This document shows positions 51,605 through 59,828 of a DNA stretch of 64,000 nt, one piece after another. The stretch lies in NCBI RefSeq assembly GCF_023897065.1, contig NZ_JAMHIV010000001.1, positions 124,001 through 188,000 of the forward strand, given 5' to 3'. The position numbers were made by a program, and so were the translations under genes. The stretch comes from Crossiella sp. SN42 (lineage in GTDB: Bacteria > Actinomycetota > Actinomycetes > Mycobacteriales > Pseudonocardiaceae). How positions within the stretch are numbered: position 1 is the first letter of the stretch; each line of letters opens with the position of its first letter. The notes beneath the pieces are model-generated. The model was not told where the DNA came from. It ran no database searches and was given only the letters and a program-made list of their open reading frames with translations.

Positions 51605-53346
51605 GCGCGGCGGGGTTCGGCCCCCTCGTCCAGGGCTCCACCAACCCGGCGCTGCTGGGCACCGCGGGCGGGGTCACCGCCGACACCGTGCCGGGTGTGG
51701 TGTCGGCCGTCCTCGGCGCGCTGCTGGATCCCCTCCCCGCTGCGCTGCTGGCCGGGCTGCCGGTGGTGCTGGCGGCCCCGGACTACGGCGCGCGGGCCAC
51801 CGCGGCGTTCGTCAACCGCTGCGAGGAGGCCGAGCACGAGGGCCGCAAGCTGCGGCCGCTTGAGGCGATCTCGCCGGAACCCGCGCACCTGGTCCAGGAG
51901 TTCGCCGAGCGCGGCGCCTGGGACGGGCCGACCTACGTGCTGATCAACCAGCGCACCGCCACCTGCCAGGCACTGCGCTGGGCCCGGGCCGCGGTGTCCA
52001 CCGGCTGGCACCGGGCCATGGCGGTCTGCGAGATCACCCACGACGCCCGGCACGGGGCCTACCTCGTGGTGGCCACCCTCATCAGTCCCGGCGGCAGCCC
52101 GGTGCCCGAGCCGCCCGCCGAAGACGCCGCGTCCGGCAGCGTGCTGCTCCGCCTGCTGCGGGGACCGGTCACCGCAGACACCGCGCGTGCCACCGGGTCC
52201 GCCGTGGTGATCTCCGGGCTCGGGCTGGTCACCGGGTACGGCAACGGCGTCGCGCGGTTCTGGCGCGGGCTGGTCACCGGGGAACGCGCGCTGGTGCCGC
52301 TGACCCGGTTCGACCCGATCCGGTTGCGCAGCAAGGTGGTCGGGCAGACCACGGTGACCGCCCCGCCCGGCGTGCCCCGGCGGCGGGTGCTGCTCGACCT
52401 GGCGCTGCGCGAGGCCCTGGCCGGGGCCGGGCTGTCCCGGGTGCCCGAGCGGGCGCTGCTGACCACCGTGGGCGTGGTGCCGGACCTGGCCGGAGCCGGC
52501 GCCCCCGAACACGTGCGGGAGATCGCGCTGGAACCGGAGTGGCGCGGGGACGGGGTGGTCGGGCCGAACGGGACGGCGGCGGTGCTCGCGCACGCCTGCG
52601 CCTCGGGGACCTTCAGCCTCGCGATGGCCAGGGAGTGGCTGCGCTGCGGGCTCGCCGACGTCGCCGTGGTCACCGGGGTGTCCTCGCTCAACCGCTACGA
52701 CTGCGCCGCCATGGAGGCCGTGCGCACCTCCAGCAGCAGGCCCGCCCGGCCCTACGACCTGGACCGCGCCGGGCTCACCATCGGCGAGGGCGCGGGGGTC
52801 GCGGTGCTGGAGACCGCCGAGCACGCCGCGGCCCGCGGGCACACCCCGGTGGCGGTGCTGGCCGGGATCGCCTGCCGGGTCGGCGGCGCGGGGCGGCGGC
52901 GGCTGCACGCCGAGGTGGGCGCGCAGTGCGTCCGGTCCGCGCTCGCCATGGCCGGACTGGCCACAGTGGACTACGTGCACGGGCACGCGCCCGGCACCAA
53001 GCAGGGCGACGCGGCGGAGCTGCTGGCGCTGGAGACCGTCGGCGAACAGCTTGGCTGGCAAGGGGTTCCGCTCAGCTCGCACAAGGGCGCGGCCGGGCAC
53101 CTGCTGCACGCCTCGGCGTTCCCGGCGCTGGCCGCCGCGGTGCGCGCGATCGGCGAGGGCACCGTGCCCGGCACCCCTGGCCTGGACCGCGCGCTGGCCG
53201 CCCAGCGGCTGCGGGTGCTCCAGCGGTCCGAGCGGCGGCCGGTTCGTTCGGTGCTGGTCAGCAACTTCGGCTACGGCGGCAGCAGCGCGGCCATGGTCCT
53301 CACCGCGCCACCGGAGTCCACAGAGGACAGCCATGGGGTGGCCTGA
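51601..53346 (+). CDS. Ketosynthase with a degenerate ketosynthase-like N-terminal domain
   Basis: 581 residues against about 410-420 for a discrete ketosynthase. Residues about 200-575 are a complete KS: Cys333 in AHACASGTFSLAM, His462 in YVHGHAPGTKQGD and the KxxxGH pair Lys495/His500 in SSHKGAAGHLLHAS, then NFGYGGSSAAMVL. Residues 1-165 also resemble half of a thiolase fold (VLINQRTATCQALRWARAAV aligned to the KS active-site helix, LISPGG) but lack a proper TACASG nucleophile elbow. This extra domain may be structural, like chain-length-factor relatives. The GTG overlaps the ACP stop. Confidence 0.9.
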   Translation: MSAAGFGPLVQGSTNPALLGTAGGVTADTVPGVVSAVLGALLDPLPAALLAGLPVVLAAPDYGARATAAFVNRCEEAEHEGRKLRPLEAISPEPAHLVQEFAERGAWDGPTYVLINQRTATCQALRWARAAVSTGWHRAMAVCEITHDARHGAYLVVATLISPGGSPVPEPPAEDAASGSVLLRLLRGPVTADTARATGSAVVISGLGLVTGYGNGVARFWRGLVTGERALVPLTRFDPIRLRSKVVGQTTVTAPPGVPRRRVLLDLALREALAGAGLSRVPERALLTTVGVVPDLAGAGAPEHVREIALEPEWRGDGVVGPNGTAAVLAHACASGTFSLAMAREWLRCGLADVAVVTGVSSLNRYDCAAMEAVRTSSSRPARPYDLDRAGLTIGEGAGVAVLETAEHAAARGHTPVAVLAGIACRVGGAGRRRLHAEVGAQCVRSALAMAGLATVDYVHGHAPGTKQGDAAELLALETVGEQLGWQGVPLSSHKGAAGHLLHASAFPALAAAVRAIGEGTVPGTPGLDRALAAQRLRVLQRSERRPVRSVLVSNFGYGGSSAAMVLTAPPESTEDSHGVA

Positions 53347-53364
53347 ACCGGGAAGGGAGCGAGC

Positions 53365-55089
53365 ATGGCGGACGCGGTCCTGCTGACACCACGGGAGATC
53401 CTGACCGGGTTCTCCAGTGTCAACAACCAGAACGTGCTGATCAACGACGAGGAGTACCTGCGCCTGGACCCGGCCATGCGCCTGTTCTACGAGAAGGTCC
53501 GGGAGAACCTGGGCGTGGCCTGCATCGCCGGGCACCTGCGCCATCGCGGCTACTCCGTCACCGCGCTGAACCTGCACGGGCGCAACCCGAGCGATGAGAT
53601 GATCACCGACCTCATCCGCCGGGAACGCCCGGTCTTCGTGGGCATCAGCATCATGTACGACCTGCACATCGTGGACGCCGTGCGGCTGCTGCGCTGCGTG
53701 CGCGCGGCCGACCCCTCGGTGTTCGTCGCGATCGGCGGCGCGTTCTGCACCTACAACGCCCAGCTGATCGCCGAGCTCATCCCCGAGGCGGACTGCGTGG
53801 CCTTCGGCGAGGGCGAGCTGACCGCGGCGGGCCTGATGGACTGCCTTGCCGCCGGCCGGGACTGGCAACAGGTGCCCGGTGTGTACTTCTGGCGGGACGG
53901 CCGGGTGCGGGCCAGCGGGCCACCCAAACTGCCCGTCCTCACCGAGGAGCCCTGGCCGGCCAGGGACATGCTGCGCCGCCACCGCGCGGCAGGCATCCGC
54001 ACCCCGGTGGCCTCCACCTACACCAGCCGGGGCTGCCACGCCAAGTGCACCTTCTGTTACGTGCCAAGGGCTCCCGGGGTCTCCGGCAACGCCTGGCGGG
54101 TGCGGCCGCCGGAGGACGTGGTGGATGAGATCGAGTTCCTGCAACGGGAGTTCGGCACCCGGTTCCTGTGGTTCAACGACGACAACTTCGGCGGCGCGTT
54201 CACCGAGGGCTACCAGCACGCCATCGGCTTCGCCGAGGAGCTGCTGCGCCGCGACATCCGCATCTCCTTCCACTGCGAGTTCCGGGTGGACACCGGCCTG
54301 ATCGACCGCGAGGCGCTGCGCACCCTGCGCCGCGCCGGGATGACCTCGGCCTTGCTGGGCCTGGAAACCGGCGCGCCCGGCATGATGAAACGCTTCCGCA
54401 AGGGCACCACCGTGGACTACAACTTCGACGCCGCCCGCATGTTCAAACAGGAGAAGATCGAGCTGGAACCCGGCTGGATCATGATCGAACCGGGCACCAC
54501 GGTGGATGAGCTGTGGCAGAACCTGGAGTTCATCATCGCCGCCGACATCGCGGTCAGCGAGAACCCGTTCTCCTTCTTCAGCAGGGCGATCGCGTTGCGC
54601 GGCACCGAGATGTACGACAAGGTGGCCGACCCGCTGCCGCCGGAGCTGACCGGCGTTTCCGGGGTGGCCAGGGAGGTGCTGCGCCAGGCGCGCCGGGAGT
54701 ACCGGCTGGCCGACCCGCGCCTTGAGGAGCTGTGGACGGTGTGGAGCGAGGTCAGCGCCGAGGTCAGCGACCGCAAGGAGCGCCTGCCGTTCCTGGCCCA
54801 GCGCATCGTGGACGCCACCCGGCAGCGCCGCGCCCAGGGCGAGGAGGGGCTGCGCCCGCTGCTGGGGCTGCTGCGCCGGTGGGTGGCGGAGCTGCCACAG
54901 CTGATGCTGGCCTTCCTCAACACCGGGCTGCTGCTGGCCGAGGACGGGCAGGGTGAACTGGCCAAGCGGGCCGAGGCGCAGCTGCGGGAACTGGTGGCCG
55001 TCTACGACCGGCGTCACCTCGGCCTGCCCTTCCCCGAGTTCGTCGCCGACACCGAACGCCGTTGCGGCACGCGCGCGCTGACCGGCTGA
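53365..55089 (+). CDS. Cobalamin-binding radical SAM enzyme, tandem copy 1
   Basis: 574 residues. The N-terminal B12-binding fold (about residues 45-195: GHLRHRGYSVTALNLHGRNP, PVFVGISIMYDLHIVDAVRL, VFVAIGGAFCTYNAQLIAEL) is followed by the radical SAM domain with C224-x3-C228-x2-C231 (SRGCHAKCTFCYVPR) and DNFGGAF. It is highly similar to the next gene, except at the C-terminus and in scattered sites. In pactamycin-type clusters a pair of such proteins also occurs. Likely a C-methyltransferase or other radical tailoring enzyme for the cyclitol core. Confidence 0.92.
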   Translation: MADAVLLTPREILTGFSSVNNQNVLINDEEYLRLDPAMRLFYEKVRENLGVACIAGHLRHRGYSVTALNLHGRNPSDEMITDLIRRERPVFVGISIMYDLHIVDAVRLLRCVRAADPSVFVAIGGAFCTYNAQLIAELIPEADCVAFGEGELTAAGLMDCLAAGRDWQQVPGVYFWRDGRVRASGPPKLPVLTEEPWPARDMLRRHRAAGIRTPVASTYTSRGCHAKCTFCYVPRAPGVSGNAWRVRPPEDVVDEIEFLQREFGTRFLWFNDDNFGGAFTEGYQHAIGFAEELLRRDIRISFHCEFRVDTGLIDREALRTLRRAGMTSALLGLETGAPGMMKRFRKGTTVDYNFDAARMFKQEKIELEPGWIMIEPGTTVDELWQNLEFIIAADIAVSENPFSFFSRAIALRGTEMYDKVADPLPPELTGVSGVAREVLRQARREYRLADPRLEELWTVWSEVSAEVSDRKERLPFLAQRIVDATRQRRAQGEEGLRPLLGLLRRWVAELPQLMLAFLNTGLLLAEDGQGELAKRAEAQLRELVAVYDRRHLGLPFPEFVADTERRCGTRALTG

Positions 55090-55116
55090 CCCGGCCCTGA
55101 CATCCAAGGAGCGAGC

Positions 55117-56850
55117 ATGTCCGACGTGGTCCTGCTGACCCCACGGGAGATCTCCACCGGCGCGGCCAGCCTGAACAACCAGAACGTGCTGATCAACGAC
55201 GAGGAGTACCTGCGCCTGGACCCGGCGATGCGGCTGTTCTACAAGCGGGTGCGGGAAAATCTGGGCGTGGCCTGCATCGCCGGGCACCTGCGCCACCGCG
55301 GCTACTCGGTGACCGCGCTGAACCTGCACGGCCGCAATCCCAGCGACGAGGCGATCACCGCGCTGGTGCGCCAGGAACGCCCGGTGTTCGTGGGCATCAG
55401 CATCATGTACGACCTGCACATCATCGACGCGGTCCGGCTGCTGCGCTGCGTGCGCGCGGCCGACCCCTCGGTGTTCGTCGCCATCGGCGGCGCGTTCTGC
55501 ACCTACAACGCCAAGCTCATCGCCGAACGGGTGCCGGAGGCCGACTGCGTGGCCTACGGCGAGGGCGAGCTGACCGTGGAAGGCTTGATGGACTGCCTGG
55601 CCGCCGGCCGGGACTGGCGGCAGGTGCCCGGCCTGTACTTCTGGCGGGACGGCCGGGTCAGCACCAGCGGCCCGCCGAAGCTGCCCGACCTGGCCGCGGA
55701 ACCCTGGCCGGCCCGGGACCTGCTGCTGCACCACCGGGCCACCGGCATCCCCACCCCGCGGGCCTCCACCTACACCAGCCGGGGCTGCCACGCCAAGTGC
55801 ACTTTCTGTTACGCGCCAAGGCAACCCGGGGTGGAGGGCGGTCCGTGGCGGGTGCGGCCGATCGTGGACGCGGTGGATGAGATCGAGTTCCTGCAACGGG
55901 AGTTCGGCACCCGGTTCGTCTGGTTCAACGACGACAACTTCGGCGGCGCGTTCGCCGAGGGCTACCAGCACGCGGTGGGTTTTGCCGAGGAAGTGTTGCG
56001 GCGCAACCTGAAGGTGAACTTCCACTGCGAGTTCCGCGTCGACACCGGGCTGATCGACCGCGAGGCGCTGCGCACGCTGCGCCGGGCGGGCATGGAGCTG
56101 GCACTGCTGGGCATGGAGACCGGTTCGCCGGGCATGATGAAACGCTTCCGCAAGGGCACCACGGTGGACTACAACTTCGACGCCGCCCGCATGTTCAAGC
56201 AGGAGAAGATCGAGCTGGAACCCGGCTGGATCATGATCGAACCGGGCACCACGGTGGACGAGCTGTGGCAGAACCTGGAGTTCATCGTGGCGGCCAGGGT
56301 GCACGAGTGCGAGAACCCGTTCTTCCTGATCAACCGGGCGATCGCGTTGCGCGGCACGGAGATCTACGACAAGGTCACCACCTATGGCGAACCCGACATC
56401 CCCGGGGTGGACGGCGTGGCCTGGGAGGTGCTGCGGCAGGCGCGCCGGGAGTACCGGGTGGCCGACGAACGGGTGGAGGACCTGTGGTCGGCGTGGAGCG
56501 CGGTCAGCTCGGACATCAATGACCGCAAGGAGAACGAGGTCCCCTTCCTGGCCCAGCGCATCGCCGACACGGTCCGGGCCCGGCGCGGCGGCGCGGGCCC
56601 GGACGTGCGGCCGCTGCTGAGCCGGTTGCGCCGCTGGGACCAGAGCCTGGACCGGTTGCTGGTGGCCTTCCTCAACACCGGGCTGCTGCTGGCCGACCTG
56701 GGCGGTCCCGACCTGGCCGAGCGGCTGGAAACCGCGCTGCGCGGGCTGGTCGAGGAGTACGACCGCTGCCACCTCGGCGCGGCCTTCCCCGACTTCGCCG
56801 TCCAGATCGAGCGGGCCTGCCAGTCCCCCGCCCCGGCCACCAGCCGATGA
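55117..56850 (+). CDS. Cobalamin-binding radical SAM enzyme, tandem copy 2
   Basis: 577 residues with the same domain layout and cysteine positions as the preceding gene: B12-binding domain, then C224-x3-C228-x2-C231 (GCHAKCTFCYAPR). Long stretches are identical in protein and almost identical in DNA, for example around LVACIAGHLRHRGYSVTAL-type and KQEKIELEPGWIMIEPGTT segments (shown in part). Differences concentrate around residues 165-250 and at the C-terminal 130 residues, which suggests different substrates or positions. Its ATG follows AAGGAGC, and its stop overlaps the oxidoreductase start (ATGA). Confidence 0.92.
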   Translation: MSDVVLLTPREISTGAASLNNQNVLINDEEYLRLDPAMRLFYKRVRENLGVACIAGHLRHRGYSVTALNLHGRNPSDEAITALVRQERPVFVGISIMYDLHIIDAVRLLRCVRAADPSVFVAIGGAFCTYNAKLIAERVPEADCVAYGEGELTVEGLMDCLAAGRDWRQVPGLYFWRDGRVSTSGPPKLPDLAAEPWPARDLLLHHRATGIPTPRASTYTSRGCHAKCTFCYAPRQPGVEGGPWRVRPIVDAVDEIEFLQREFGTRFVWFNDDNFGGAFAEGYQHAVGFAEEVLRRNLKVNFHCEFRVDTGLIDREALRTLRRAGMELALLGMETGSPGMMKRFRKGTTVDYNFDAARMFKQEKIELEPGWIMIEPGTTVDELWQNLEFIVAARVHECENPFFLINRAIALRGTEIYDKVTTYGEPDIPGVDGVAWEVLRQARREYRVADERVEDLWSAWSAVSSDINDRKENEVPFLAQRIADTVRARRGGAGPDVRPLLSRLRRWDQSLDRLLVAFLNTGLLLADLGGPDLAERLETALRGLVEEYDRCHLGAAFPDFAVQIERACQSPAPATSR

Positions 56851-57773
56851 TCCGGGTCGCGGTCATCGGCTGCGGCCGGGTCTGCCAGCGCTACCACCTG
56901 CCGTTCCTGGCCTCCCGGCCGGACCTGGCGCTGGTCGGCGCCTGCGACCGGGACCCCGAACGCACCGCGGGGCTCTTCCCGGCGGAGTCCGGGGTGTGGG
57001 TCGGCGACTCGGTGCGGGAGCTGCTGGCGCGCACCCGGCCGGACGTGCTCGCCGTGTGCACGCCCAACGAGGACCACGTGCCGCCCGCACTGGCCGCGCT
57101 GGCCGCCGGGGTGGCCGTGCTGTGCGAGAAACCCCTGGCGGCCCGGATCGACCAGGCCAGGCTGCTGGCCTCGCGGGTCAACGGGGACCCGCTGTTCGGG
57201 GTCAACCTGCCCTACCGCTTCCACGAACTGCTGCCCGCGTTCACCTCGGCCGTGCGGGACAGCGTGGTCACCGGCGTCGAGTTCGACATGAGCACGCCCG
57301 GCGACCGCCTGTGGCGCGCCTGCACGCCCTGGCACCGGGACCGGCGGCTGGCCGGCGGTGGTGTGCTGCTGGACCTGGGCATCCACGCCCTGGACGTGCT
57401 GGTCACCGTGTTCGGGCCGCCGAAGGTCGAGGAGTGCTCGCTGACCGGTGGCGCGGTGGAGGACCAGGCCGAGCTGCGGCTGACCTTCGACGGGGTGCCC
57501 GCGGTGCTGCGGCTGGACCGGGCGGCGCGCACGGTGGCGATGACGCTGACCGCGCACACTCCGGCAGGGGCGCACGTGCTGGACTTCCGGCGGGGCGAGT
57601 TGCGGCAGGTCGGCGGCACGGTCCGGGTGAGCGCGCAACGAGCCGAGCTGGCCGCGCTGACCGCTTTCTTCGACACCGTCACCGGATCCGGCCCCGGCGC
57701 GGTGGTCACCGCCGGAGAAGCGTTGGCGCTACAGGAGATCGTGACCACCGCCTACCGGCTCGCCGGGGTGTGA
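56847..57773 (+). CDS. Gfo/Idh/MocA-family NAD(P)-dependent dehydrogenase
   Basis: 308 residues. The Rossmann start VAVIGCGRVCQRYHLPFLAS (GxGxxx) and the family signature VLCEKPLAARI are clear. The C-terminal beta-sheet domain binds the substrate; GGGVLLDLGIHALDVLVTVF is the active-site helix with the catalytic His. Members oxidise sugar or cyclitol hydroxyls. Here it would make the keto group used for amination. ATG 56847 overlaps the previous stop. The plus-strand unit ends here, convergent with the hydrolase gene, with no gap. Confidence 0.92.
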   Translation: MIRVAVIGCGRVCQRYHLPFLASRPDLALVGACDRDPERTAGLFPAESGVWVGDSVRELLARTRPDVLAVCTPNEDHVPPALAALAAGVAVLCEKPLAARIDQARLLASRVNGDPLFGVNLPYRFHELLPAFTSAVRDSVVTGVEFDMSTPGDRLWRACTPWHRDRRLAGGGVLLDLGIHALDVLVTVFGPPKVEECSLTGGAVEDQAELRLTFDGVPAVLRLDRAARTVAMTLTAHTPAGAHVLDFRRGELRQVGGTVRVSAQRAELAALTAFFDTVTGSGPGAVVTAGEALALQEIVTTAYRLAGV

Positions 57774-58415
57774 TCAGGCCAGGAACGCCGAGACCACCGT
57801 GCCGAAGTACACCGGCCGGCGCTGGTGCACGTGGTGCCCGGCCAAGGCGGAGAACAGCCGGGCGTCCGGGATCGCGGCGGCGACCCTGGCCAGCAGGGCG
57901 GGCGGCACCGGGCTGTCCAGGCCGCCGCTGACCACCAGGGTGCGCGCGGTGATCGTGGCCAGCCGCCGCCACCAGTCCGGGTCCAGTTGTCGAAGCTCCT
58001 CGATGAAGGCCCGCACCGCCCTGGGATCGACCCGGCCACGCCGGTCCCGCAGGAACGCGGTCAGCGGCTGGGCCCGCGCGCGGATCGCGGCGGCGTCCCG
58101 CTCATCCCTCGGTGGCGGCGGCGGATCCTCCAGCACCAGGCGCCGCACCCGGTGCGGCTGCCGCTGGGCGAGCAGCGTGGCCACGTGCCCGCCGAGGGAA
58201 TGGCCCACCACGTCCACCTGAGCCAGCCCGTGCCGGTCCAGCAACGCGATCAGGTCCTGGCAGACCAGCGCCGCGGTGTACTCGGTCGCGGTGCCGCCGT
58301 GTCCGCGCAGGTCCGGGGTGAGCACCTGGCGGCCCGGCGCGGCCAGCCTGGTGCTCAGCTGCCGCCAGCTCGCGCTGTGGTCACCGAGGGCGTGCAGCAG
58401 CAGGACGGGGTGCAC
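57774..58415 (-). CDS. Alpha/beta hydrolase, possibly thioesterase-like
   Basis: 213 residues, shorter than usual (about 260-300). The oxyanion-hole strand is VLLLHALGDHSASWRQLS, the nucleophile elbow VVGHSLGGHVATLL, and the C-terminal His is in LFSALAGHHVHQRRP. Located downstream of the acyl-adenylating ligase on the same strand. In a pactamycin-type pathway a hydrolase releases the glycosylated polyketide from the carrier protein; this gene is the natural candidate. That role is inferred. Confidence 0.8.
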   Translation of the reverse strand: MHPVLLLHALGDHSASWRQLSTRLAAPGRQVLTPDLRGHGGTATEYTAALVCQDLIALLDRHGLAQVDVVGHSLGGHVATLLAQRQPHRVRRLVLEDPPPPPRDERDAAAIRARAQPLTAFLRDRRGRVDPRAVRAFIEELRQLDPDWWRRLATITARTLVVSGGLDSPVPPALLARVAAAIPDARLFSALAGHHVHQRRPVYFGTVVSAFLA

Positions 58416-58418
58416 GGC

Positions 58419-59828
58419 CTACACCGGCTGGTCCCGCAGGACCTTGCCGGTCTCGGTGGTGACCAGCGAGGCCACCGCGGTGATGCGGTGCGGCAGCAGG
58501 GCCGGTTCCAGGCGCTCCCGGCAGAACGCGGCCAGCGCGGCCAGGTCGACGGTGGCCGGGGTGACCAGCGCGGTGATCCGCTGGCCCAGCAGTGGATCGT
58601 CCATTCCGGACACCAGGCAGGCCGACACGGCGGGGAAGGCCAGCAGCACCGCCTCGATCTCCTCCGGGCTGACCTTGATCCCGGCCACGTTCAGGCAGGT
58701 GGACACCCGGCCGGCCAGCACCAGCTCGCCACCGGACCACCTGGCCAGGTCGCCGGTGGCGAAGTGCCCGGTCAGCGGCGTGGTGTCGTTGGCGTAGCCG
58801 GACATCAGGCTGGGCGAGCGCACTGTGACCAGCCCGGCGCCGGTGAGCCCGCCCGCGGTCAGCGCGTCCACCGGCGGCTTGGCCAGCAGTACTTCCACCC
58901 CGGGCAGTGGCGGGCCGACCGAACCGTCGGCCGCGCGGGGGCCGGGCGGTCGCACGCAGATCGGGCCGGTCTCGGTGGTGCCGTACACCTGGCCCAGCCG
59001 CGCGCCGAGCCTGCCGGTCACCAGGTCCGCGGTGCGCGCGTCCAGTGGCATGCCCGCGGTGAGGAAGTCGGTGCCCGCCACGGTGGTCGCCGCGCTCGCC
59101 AGCACCCGCAGCATCGGCGGCACCCCGGGGAACAGGGTGATGCCGCGCGCGGCCAGCTCCCGCAGCAGCACCCGGGGCCGCTCGGCGGAGAGGTGGTGCA
59201 CGCACACCCCGGCCAGCGGCGCGGCCAGCGCGCACAGGCCAAAGCCGTAGGCGTGGTGCAGTGGCACCGAGCAGCCGAGCACCTGCCCTTCGCCCAGTTC
59301 CAGGGTGTCCCGGTAGGCGGCGGCCTCGGCGAGCAGGGCCTCGGCCGAGCGCAGCGCGGCCCGTGGGCGGCCGGTGGTGCCGGAGGTGATCTGCGCGGTG
59401 GCCGCCTGTGGTGGCCCCTCCCCGGAGCGGGCGGTGTTCAGGCTCAGCACCCTGGCCCCGGCCTGCGCGATCACCGGGCCGAGCCCGAAACCGGTGCCGG
59501 GCGCCACCACCAGGTGGGTCAGCGGCAGCAGCGCCTCGGCGCGTTCCAGGCCCCACGCGGTGAGTCGGCGCGGCAGCGGCACGGCGACCGCGCCGGTGCC
59601 GATCGCGGCGAACAGGTCGCTGAGGAACTCCGCCGGTGGCCAGGCCTGGATGCCCACCACCGCGCCCCCGCCGATGCCCGCGCCCTGGTAGCGGCGCGCC
59701 TTCTCCGCCAGCAGGGCCAGGAACTCCGTGCCGCTAAGGCTGTGCTCCCCGGTCACCACCAACGGCCGCTCCCCCAGCCGGGCGGCCTGGGCCCGGAGGG
59801 TGTCCAGGAGCTCGGCGCGGGCGCTCAC
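58419..59828 (-). CDS. ANL-superfamily acyl-adenylating ligase
   Basis: 469 residues. The ATP-binding loop is ITSGTTGRPRAALRS, the second motif YGTTETGPICVRPPG, then HFATGDLARWSGGELVLAG (the STGD-type motif), and the C-terminal lysine region TTETGKVLRDQ. The size is slightly below usual for the superfamily. It would activate an aromatic acid as acyl-AMP and load it onto the carrier protein or CoA. Its neighbours suggest an aminobenzoate starter. GTG 59828 overlaps the aminomutase-like gene's stop, so the pair is coupled. Confidence 0.9.
   Translation of the reverse strand: MSARAELLDTLRAQAARLGERPLVVTGEHSLSGTEFLALLAEKARRYQGAGIGGGAVVGIQAWPPAEFLSDLFAAIGTGAVAVPLPRRLTAWGLERAEALLPLTHLVVAPGTGFGLGPVIAQAGARVLSLNTARSGEGPPQAATAQITSGTTGRPRAALRSAEALLAEAAAYRDTLELGEGQVLGCSVPLHHAYGFGLCALAAPLAGVCVHHLSAERPRVLLRELAARGITLFPGVPPMLRVLASAATTVAGTDFLTAGMPLDARTADLVTGRLGARLGQVYGTTETGPICVRPPGPRAADGSVGPPLPGVEVLLAKPPVDALTAGGLTGAGLVTVRSPSLMSGYANDTTPLTGHFATGDLARWSGGELVLAGRVSTCLNVAGIKVSPEEIEAVLLAFPAVSACLVSGMDDPLLGQRITALVTPATVDLAALAAFCRERLEPALLPHRITAVASLVTTETGKVLRDQPV

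Larger units (their letters stand above)
53365..56850 (+). repeat. Tandem gene duplication of B12-radical SAM genes
   Basis: The two adjacent reading frames (53365-55089 and 55117-56850) align from end to end with only small indels; blocks of identical DNA occur through the coding region, for example around the sequences that encode RAADPSVFVAIGGAFCTYNA and AARMFKQEKIELEPGW. This shows a tandem duplication, with divergence or partial gene conversion since. Confidence 0.85.

Noticed and set aside
51427-56772. A 1781-residue open frame on the minus strand across the ACP, ketosynthase and radical SAM genes
   Set aside because: The plus strand has clear family motifs throughout; the antisense frame is low-complexity Gly/Ala/Arg/Val/Gln text, a by-product of high-GC codon use.
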